DNA of 34,870 nucleotides from a virus, in the IMG/VR virus record IMGVR_UViG_3300021962_000337, positions 1 to 34,870 of that record. One strand, written 5' to 3'. The notes below the pieces were generated by a model. That model made no database searches, was not told where the DNA came from, and worked only from the letters and a program-made list of their open reading frames with translations. Shown in pieces: positions 1 through 9,500 of this stretch. A program made the position numbers and the translations under genes. Position 1 is the first letter of the stretch. The number at the start of each line of letters is the position of its first letter.

Positions 1-2
1 AT

Positions 3-449
3 TTTTCAAAAAATGGTGTAAATACTATAAAAACTTTTTACGATGAAGAATATTCATCATCTTTATTTGCTTTAGATTACATTGGAAAATTAGCAGGACA
101 AATCATAAAAAATCAATCAGTAACAGGTTCATCTGAAATTGGTAGATTATATCAAACAGCAGTAACTCAATCATTTGATTCAACTCTTGCTATAAGCGGT
201 TCTGCATGGAGTGGTTCTAATTTTGTTATAACCAAATTATTGGATGTTATACTAGATACAATAGAAAATCCTAATTTAGTAGCACAGCCCGCTATAAAAT
301 TAGTAACAAATGTAACTATACCAGCTGCCGATTCACTTTCACCTGTTGTAAGTGGTAAATTAGTGTTAGAAGAAGGATATGGATTCATTGTTTCTGGTTC
401 AACGGACTTAAGTGTAATTCTTTCTCTGCTTGAAAGTGCGAATGAATAA
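3..449 (+). CDS. 3' end of an unrecognised phage virion-type protein (partial)
   Basis: An open frame enters from the left edge and stops at 447-449, giving about 148 residues of a C-terminus. An internal ATG at 240 lies in the same frame, but the frame is open and protein-like well before it (for example YDEEYSSSLFALDYIGKLAG near the edge), so 240 is unlikely to be the true start. The sequence is acidic to neutral, without membrane segments, and contains short TGSSE, SGSAW and VSGSTDLS stretches that resemble the SGS-rich style of the fibre gene downstream. I do not recognise the family. Its position directly before the fibre operon suggests a structural or neck/baseplate role, by inference only. 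A host-type promoter overlaps its last codons and may serve the fibre A gene. Confidence 0.75.
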   Translation, partial: FSKNGVNTIKTFYDEEYSSSLFALDYIGKLAGQIIKNQSVTGSSEIGRLYQTAVTQSFDSTLAISGSAWSGSNFVITKLLDVILDTIENPNLVAQPAIKLVTNVTIPAADSLSPVVSGKLVLEEGYGFIVSGSTDLSVILSLLESANE

Positions 450-464
450 GTGATATTATCTTTG
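430..464 (+). promoter_or_regulatory. Candidate Bacteroidetes-type promoter (TTG ... TATCTTTG)
   Basis: TATCTTTG at 457-464 fits the Bacteroidetes -7 consensus TAnnTTTG. A TTG at 430-432, 24 bases upstream, could be the -33 element; this spacing is slightly long. It overlaps the end of the upstream gene and precedes fibre A by about 53 bases. Matches to such short motifs arise by chance in AT-rich DNA. Confidence 0.4.
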
Positions 465-469
465 GGTAA

Positions 470-497
470 TATTTATAAGGGATTCATTATATTTATA
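470..497 (+). promoter_or_regulatory. Doubled TATTTATA element before fibre A (candidate phage late promoter)
   Basis: TATTTATA occurs at 470-477 and again at 490-497. The second copy ends 20 bases before the ATG at 518. The same octamer is found in front of seven other putative transcription units in this window at similar distances. It probably drives the operon 518-12228. The promoter role is inferred from recurrence and position. Confidence 0.55.
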
Positions 498-517
498 AAA
501 AAGCTGGAAAGTAAAGA

Positions 518-3500
518 ATGGCAATTAGTAATCTATTAACAGGAAGGGTAAGGGTAGTTTCACCTAAAAATGTAACGCAAGAAAGGTATCAGTTTTTGGA
601 CTTATCTCAAGCTGAACCAAATTTAGGTGTCCCAAATTTCTCAGCATCTCTTTCTGGTTCTCCAGCTATCGTAGTTTCGGATGACCAGGGTAATAGAGGA
701 TTTGTAAGAAGTTTGGATTTAGATAGAGTAACTGGACAATTTACAGGTTCATTTACTGGTAGTGCAACATCTTTGAGTGGTAGCTTCTCTGGCTCTTTTA
801 CTGGTTCATTTATAGGTGATGGTTCTCAATTAGTTAATTTACCTGCAGCAACTTTTATAGCAAGTGGTTCGGCAACTGCATCTTTTAAAGAAGGTAATTT
901 AGTAGTAAATACAAATACAAGAGTTCAAGGTGACCTTTATGTTGATGATACAATTTATGCGGAAAGTATAATTGTAAATTATATTTCATCTTCTGTAATT
1001 TATTCATCAGGCTCAAACGTATTTGGAGATAATTATACCGATACACAACAATTTACTGGTTCTGTATTAGTTAGTTCATCTATTATTGTAAATGATATTA
1101 CTGCATCTCAATCTATTACTGGTTCATTTACTGGTTCATTTTTTGGTGATGGTACAAATTTATTCAATTTACCTGAAGCAACAAAATTAGCAACAGGTTC
1201 AATAACTGCATCTGTTTCACCTCAATTTGGATTTAAGGTAGAATCAATAGGTACTGGTTCTCAATTTACTGGAAGTGTTGATATTAGTGGTAGTTTATTT
1301 ATAAAACCATATAGTGGTTCTATTCAATTAGCAACAGGTTCATCTTATTATGGAGAAGGTAGATACCTTAGAGAAATACCTCGTTCAGCATTAACGGAAG
1401 ATGCATTAATATCTACCGAAATTAAAAGTGGTAGTGTGACCGCATCGGTAGCACCAAATTTTGGATTTAAAGTAGAATCGGCAGCAAGTGGTTCTAGAAT
1501 TACAGGTAGTGTATTTGTTACTGGTAGTATGATTATAACAGCTACTAGCGGTGCATTAATACTTGGTTCATCATCAGCATATTTTGGTGAAGGTACTTAT
1601 TTACGAAATATTCCTAGAAACGCACTTACTGAAGATGCGTTAATCTCAACTGAAATTAAAAGTGGTAGTGTAACTGCTTCTGTTTCTCCTAATTTTGGAT
1701 TTGTAGTAACATCTGTTGCTAGTGGTTCTAAATTTACTGGTTCTCTTTTTGTAAGTGGTAACATTCAACTTGGACAGGGTTCAATTTATTCTGGTAGTGG
1801 TGCTGGATTATTTGATATTCCATTATCTGCATTAGCAGAGGAGGTTGTAGCAGCTACAAGAATACAAACAGGTAGTGTAACTGCATCTGTATCTCCTGAA
1901 AGAGGATTTCAAGTTATTTCTGTTGCTAGTGGTTCTCAATTTACTGGTTCTATATTCATAACTGGTAGTGGTGTTGAGTTATCATCAGGTTCATTTAGTG
2001 GTAGTGGTGCTAGATTATTTAATATTCCTAAAACAGCAATTTCTGATTTAGATACATCATTAATATTCTCTAGTTCATACACAGCATCTATTAATCCTGA
2101 CCACGGATTCAGAGTTAATACTCGTTCAACAATTAGTGGTAGTTTTGTGGTGTCATCATCCGCAGAACCTTTAGCAACATCATCAATACCAAATTATTTT
2201 TATGTAACTAATATTGGTGCATCATCATATAATTTCGATGGAGCTGCGTCTGGACAAGACCCTATATTGACTTTAGTTAGAGGAGTAACTTATCAGTTTG
2301 AAGTAAATGCAACAGGTCATCCTTTTTACATAAAAACAGCTGGAGTAACTGGAATTGGTTCTCAATATACAACTGGTGTTTTAAATAATGGAACTGCAAG
2401 TGGTTCTGTATATTTTACTCCACCATCTGGGTCTCCTGATACATTATATTATATATGTCAGTTTCATAGTGATATGTCTTCATCTATCAACATAGTTGAT
2501 AATCTATATTTACAAGATAGAATTTTATTTGAAGGAAATACTGCAATTAGTGGTGGATTATATGTAAGAGATTATGTAAGAGCAAGAGAATTTACTGGTT
2601 CATTTAGTGGTTCATTATTTCAAGGTGATGGTGGTGGATTATTTAATATACCACGTTCGGCTTTTACCGGAGATGCGTTTAGAATTGCATCTGGTTCGGT
2701 AACTGCATCAACTACACCTGATTTTGGATTTAGAGTAGAAACATCGGCAACTGGTTCAGCATTTGGTTCGCAATTTACTGGTTCGGTTGATGTAAGTGGA
2801 AGTGTTCAGGCGTTTGCTGTAAGTGCATCTATTATATCTGGTTCATTCTTTGGTGATGGTAGTAATTTAAGAAATGTACCATCGGAAGTATCGAATAGAA
2901 TTTCAAGTGGTAGTGTAACAGCATCGGTAAACCCAGATGGGGTTGGTTTTAAAGTAGAATCTGCACAATTTGGTTCTAGATTCACTGGTTCATTATTTAT
3001 TAGTGGTGGTGGTATATTTTTAGAAAGCGGTTCATCCTACTCTGGTAGTGGTAGATTCCTTTATGATATTCCTCGTTCTGCTTTATCATTTGATATTAGT
3101 TTAATAGCAAGTGGTAGTGTAACAGCATCAGTATCACCAACGTATGGTTTTAAAGTAGAATCTGCTCAAAGTGGTTCACGCTTTACTGGTTCTTTATTTG
3201 TAAGTGGTGGTATCTATGTAAAAAGTGGTTCTCATTATTCTGGTAGTGGTAGATATTTGTTTGATATACCTGCTGCAGCAATTTCTGATTTAGATACTTC
3301 AAAAATATTTAGTGGTAGTGTTACTGCATCTGTATCTCCTGATTTTGGATTTGTTGTGAATTCCGTAGCAAGTGGTTCTAGAATTAGTGGTAGTTTGATT
3401 GTTAGTGGTTCATCACGCTTCTTTATGGGAGTATCTGCATCAGTATTTAGTGGTAGTGGTGCGGGTTTAACTGATATTCCATTTTCAGCACTTTCACAAG

Positions 3501-6500
3501 AATTATTTAGAATTGCTTCTGGTTCTGTAACAGCATCTGCATTGCCTGATTTTGGATTTAAAGTAGACTCGGTAGCAAGTGGTTCACAGTTTACTGGTAG
3601 TGTAGCTATAAGTGGTAGTTTAAGAATAACAACAACTTCTGGTTCATTGATATTAGGTTCTTCATCTGCATATTTTGGTGAGGGTACTTATTTAAGAAAT
3701 ATACCTAGAAACGCCTTATCCGAAGATGCACTTATTAGTACTGAAATTAAATCAGGTTCGGTAACCGCATCAGTTTCTCCTAACTTTGGATTTGTTGTAA
3801 AATCCGTAGCAAGTGGTTCATTCTTTAGTGGCAGTGTTAGAGTTAGTGGTAGTTTATATGTAGAAACTGGAAGTGTTTATTATGGAGATGGTAGTGGATT
3901 AACAAATATCACTGTTGCTAATTTAGCAATTGATGCAACAAAAATATTTAGTGGAAGTGCAACGGCATCCATTTCACCTGATAGAGGATTTCAAGTAAAT
4001 ACGTTTTCTAACATTAGTGGTAGTTTTATAGTATCATCTTCTAATAGAGAAGTATTAACATCTTCATTATTTCCTGTTTATAATGTAACGGCTGATGGAA
4101 GTAGCGCTTATATATTTAGTGGTTCGATTCAAGGTTCAAATCCAACAATAACGTTAGTAAGAGGAGTTCAGCATGTATTTAACATAAATGCATCAGGTCA
4201 TCCATTTTATATTAAAACTGTACAATCAAATGGTACGGCTAACGCATATAATACAGGTGTAACAAATAATGGTACTGATAGTGGTATTATTTTATTTACA
4301 CCACCATCTGGCTCACCTAATACTTTATATTATAATTGCCAATTACATTCATCAATGGCTGGTGTATTTAATGTTGTTGATGCAATAGTAATACCTGCCG
4401 AAATTAAATTTATTGGAGATACTAAAATAGAAGGTACATTAACTGCTTCAATGTATAGTGGTAGTGGTAGAGGATTATTTGATATTCCTCGTTCAGCATT
4501 ATCGGAAGAAGTATTTAGAGTAGCAAGTGGAAGTGTATCAGCATCAGTTGCTCCTGATTTCGGATTCAAAGTAGAATCGGAGGCAAGCGGTTCTCAACTT
4601 ACTGGTAGTTTACAAGTTACAGGTAGTATCTATATGTACGCTACAAGTGGAGCATTACTTCTTGATTCATCTTCTAATTTCTTTGGTGAAGGTAGATATT
4701 TAAGAAACATACCTCGTTCAGCTTTAACCGAAGATGCATTGGTATCATCTGAAATCAAATCTGGTTCAGTAACCGCATCGGTTTCACCTGATTATGGATT
4801 TATAGTATTAACACCATTTACATCTTCATTGGGTGAAAATGGAGCATTTACCGCATCAATAGCATCTCAATTTACTGGTTCTATATCTGTATCTGGTAGT
4901 TTATTTGTAAGTGATACAAGTGGTGGTTTGTTCATTGAATCATCATCATTCATATATGCGGAAGGTACTTATTTAAGAAATATACCTCGTTCAGCTTTAA
5001 CTGAAGATGCGTTATTATCATCATTCATTGTGTCTGGTTCAATAACAGCATCTGTAACTCCTGATGAAGGATTTAAAGTTATTACTGATAGAACAGGTTC
5101 TCAATTGGGTTCTCAATTTACTGGTTCAATTGAAGTTAGTGGTAGTATTAGAGCAACCGATTTCTTATTTGGTGATGGTAGATTTATTACTAACGTACAA
5201 GCTGCAGCAGCTCCTTTAATAGCAAGTGGTTCAGCAACTGCATCGGTAGCAAGTGGTGAATCATTTATAGTAAAAACTGCAAAGACTGGTTCTCAAATAG
5301 GTTCTGAATTTACTGGTTCAGTTAGTGTTAGTGGTTCATTATACGCATCTGATTTTATATTTGGTGATGGTAGATTTATTACTAATGTACAAGCGGCAGC
5401 AGCTCCATTTATCGCAAGTGGTTCTGCAACTGCTTCGGTAGCAAGTGGAGATACACTTATTGTTGTAACATCTGCTACTGGTTCACAATATGGTTCTCGT
5501 TTCACTGGTTCAATAGATGTTAGTGGAAGTATTAAAGCATTCTCATTTGTTGGAGATGGTTCTCAATTAACAAATGTACAAGCAGCAGCATCTCCATTAA
5601 TATCAAGTGGTTCTGCAACAGCATCGGTAGCAAGTGGTGAAAGATTTATAGTAGAAACATCACCTGCATCTGGTTCATATAAATCACAATTTACATCATC
5701 GGTAGCAATTAGTGGTTCAATCACAGCATCACTTTATTATGGTGATGGTGGTGGCTTATTTAACATTCCACCTGATGCGATTGAAAACTTAGAGTTATTT
5801 AAAATCAACTCTGGTTCTGGTGTTGCTATTATTGACCCAACTAAATTAGATGTAAACGTTCCAATCACTGCTGCAAGATACGATGGTGATGGTAGTGGAT
5901 TATTTAATATCCCACCTGAAGCGTTAGATGATTTAAAAATTGATAGAATCCAATCTGGTTCAGTAGAAGCTGTAATTTCTCCAAACAAAGGATTACAAAT
6001 CGGAACTAGAACATTTGTATCTGGTAACTTAAGTGTTACTGGTTCATTGTTTGTAAGTGGTGGAAACATTGTGGCAAACTCTGGTTCTGTTTTCTTTGGA
6101 GATGGTAGTGGTTTACGAAACATTAATATTGCTAATTTATCATTTGAAACATTCATACTAAAGAGTGGTTCTGCAACTGCATCTATTTCACCTGATAACG
6201 GATTTGTAGTTAATACATCTTCATTTGTTTGGGGTGATTCTTATGTTGATAGAAGATTAAGAGCAAATGAAATTACAGCAAGTAATTATCTATTCTCTCC
6301 ATTAGTTAGTGGTTCGTTCTTAGGTACATATAATTTCCAAGGAGTTGGACCAACTGCATCTGCAGAATATGATATTTTAAGATTTGATGAAGTAAGAGGC
6401 TATTTTATACCTCAACCTGAAACATCATTAACTGAAACTGTATCGTTTAGCAATGTAAGTAATTTAACAATTGTACACAACTTAGGAATTTTATATCCTA

Positions 6501-9500
6501 TGGTTCAGGTGTACGCAACTGGTTCTGAAGACCAGATTATACCTGGTACAATTAAATCAATTGATGAAGATACAATTCAAATTATATTTGCTGGATTAAC
6601 TTCTGGACATGTTGTAATTGGTAGTGGTGGTTCGTTAATCAATGGAACGGTAAATGGTGATAGAGTATTTGGAACAGTATTATCAGCATCTCATGCGGTT
6701 AGAGCAGATATAGCAGATGCAGTAACTGGATTTGATTCAGCATCATTATCAGCATTATCTGCTTCATTAGCAAATGCAAATGAATATGTAAGAAATAATC
6801 AAACATCATCAATGGCGGTGTTTAGTGCAGTAAGTTCATCTTACGCATTAACCGCATCTTATGCTTTAAATGGTGGGGGTGGTGGTACTGATTTGTTTGT
6901 ATATCATACAAGCTCATTAGTAAAATCACAAGTTGCAAAAATAAACTTTAGTGGTTCTGGTGTAGATGTAATTGCATCTGGTTCTGATGGTATATTGGTA
7001 ACAATAAACGGAGGAGCAGCTCAAAGTTCTGAAACAGCATCTTATATCTTATCAACTGGTGTGGATGGTCCGTTAGGAATGAATAGTATTTATTACGCTA
7101 TTACTTCATTAACTGCATCTTACGCATTAAATTCGGCAAATACTGATACATCTTCATTCTTAAACATTAATACTGACCAAAAAATAAATGCATCACTTAT
7201 TATTAGTGGAAGCTTGGGAGTTAGTGGTAGTGTTTTCTTTAGTAGTAGTATAGCATTCCAAAGTTTACCTTCTGGCTCATCCAATGAAGTTGTAATTTGG
7301 GACCCGGTAACTAAGAGATTAGCATATAGAAACGTAGCGGCAGCAGTAGGTTCTTCTGGAACTGGTGGTACTTCTGGTTTTAATGGTTCGTCTGGTTCTT
7401 CTGGAACTTCTGGTTCAAGTGGTACTAGTGGAGTTGATGGAACATCTGGTTCATCTGGTTCATCTGGTAGTAGCGGTACTAGTGGAGTTGATGGAACTTC
7501 TGGAAGTAGTGGTTCATCAGGAAGTAGTGGTTCGTCTGGTTCAAGCGGAAGTAGTGGTTCGTCTGGTTCATCAGGAACATCTGGCACTTCTGGTTCAAGC
7601 GGAAGTAGTGGTTCATCGGGAACATCTGGAACTACTGGTTCAAGCGGAACGAGCGGCTCATCTGGTTCAAGTGGTTCTTCTGGAACATCCGGCACATCGG
7701 GAACTTCTGGAAGTAGTGGTTCAACCGGTTCAGCTGGAACTTCTGGCACATCTGGTTCTTCTGGTACTTCGGCAACTTCTGGAACATCTGGTTCAAGTGG
7801 AAGTAGTGGAAGTAGTGGCAGTAGTGGAACAACCGGTTCGTCTGGTACGTCAGGAACTTCTGGTAGTAGTGGAACATCCGCAACAAGTGGTACTTCAGGA
7901 ACTTCTGGAACAAGTGGTAGTAGTGGTACTCAAGGTACATCTGGTTCGTCTGGCACAAGTGGAACGTCTGGTACATCGGGAACTTCTGGTTCAACTGGAA
8001 CTGGTGGTACATCTGGCACATCAGGTACAAGCGGTTCATCTGGTTCATCTGGTAGTGGTGGTAGTTCATCAACAGCAGGTACAGGTGGTACGTCTGGTAC
8101 TTCGGGAACTTCTGGTTCAACTGGTACGGGAGGTACATCGGGTACGTCTGGTGAAGATGGAACTTCGGGAACATCAGGCACATCTGGTAGTAGTGGTGAG
8201 GCTGGTACATCTGGTACGTCAGGAACTTCTGGTACAAGTGGTACTTCTGGAAGTGGTGGGACATCAGGTTCATCTGGTAGTAGTGGAAGTAGTGGTTCGA
8301 CTGGTTCAGCTGGAACTTCTGGTTCTTCTGGAACAAGTGGAGAAGATGGTACATCAGGTTCATCCGGCTCATCTGGTAGTAGTGGAACAACTGGTTCGTC
8401 TGGTTCATCTGGCACATCTGGTAGTAGTGGTACTTCAGGAACGTCTGGCACATCAGGAACTTCTGGAAGTTCTGGAAGTAGTGGAACAACAGGTTCTTCG
8501 GGTACGTCTGGGTCTTCTGGAACTGCTGGTTCTTCTGGAGTAGATGGTACATCGGGAACTTCTGGCACGTCTGGTTCAAGTGGAACTTCTGGTACAACAG
8601 GAACTTCTGGAAGTAGTGGAACTTCTGGAAGTAGTGGTTCTGATGGAAGTAGTGGTTCGTCTGGTTCATCCGGTTCTGCTGGTTCATCCGGTTCGGCTGG
8701 AACTAGTGGAACGGCTGGCTCTTCTGGTACAACGGGTTCGTCTGGAACGGCTGGCTCTTCTGGAACGGCTGGTTCTTCTGGAACTGATGGTAGTACGGGT
8801 TCAGCTGGTAGCACAGGTTCTGCTGGTAGTAGTGGAACTGATGGTACAACTGGGTCTTCTGGTTCATCTGGAAGTTCTGGTACTAGTGGAATAGATGGAA
8901 CATCTGGAACGGACGGAAGTAGTGGTACGTCTGGGTCTACGGGAACTGATGGTACTTCAGGAACAACTGGCTCATCGGGTACAACTGGTTCGTATGGTAC
9001 TTCGGGAACATCTGCAATAGATGGAACTTCTGGTACTGATGGAAGTAGTGGCACGTCTGGGTCTACGGGAACTGATGGTACTTCGGGAACAACAGGTTCG
9101 TCTGGAACAACAGGTTCAACAGGAACATCGGGAAGTAGTGGTACAAGCGGCACTGATGGTACAAGCGGTACGGATGGTTCAACAGGTTCAGCAGGTTCAT
9201 CTGGGTCATCTGGTTCTTCTGGAGAAAGTGGTACAAGCGGTTTAGATGGAACTTTCTTTGGAAGTAGTGGTTCATCTGGAACGGATGGAACGTCTGGTTC
9301 ATCTGGCACAAGCGGAAGTAGTGGTACAAATGGTACTTCAGGCTCTTCTGGTTTAGATGGAACTTTCTTTGGTAGTAGTGGTACAGCAGGTACATCGGGA
9401 ACTTCCGGTTCATCTGGCACAAGCGGAAGTAGTGGTACAAATGGTACTTCAGGTTCGTCTGGTTTAGATGGTACATTCTTTGGAAGTAGTGGTTCATCTG

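Larger units (their letters stand above)
863..6201 (+). repeat. Array of about 22 SGSVTAS-type protein modules in fibre A
   Basis: Counting by eye the SG(S)xTASVxPxxGF signature gives 22 copies, some degenerate (for example SGSGVAIIDP and SGSVEAVISP near the end). Each copy is followed by a GSxFTGSxxVSG strand pair and a Gly-rich turn that ends in IPRSAL or a variant. Copies lie roughly 65-110 residues apart. The pattern suggests a repeating trimeric beta-structured shaft; the fold itself is inferred. Confidence 0.8.

Noticed and set aside
240-449. Separate 69-residue gene starting at 240
   Set aside because: The frame is open and protein-like back to the window edge, so 240 is an internal Met of a longer truncated gene.
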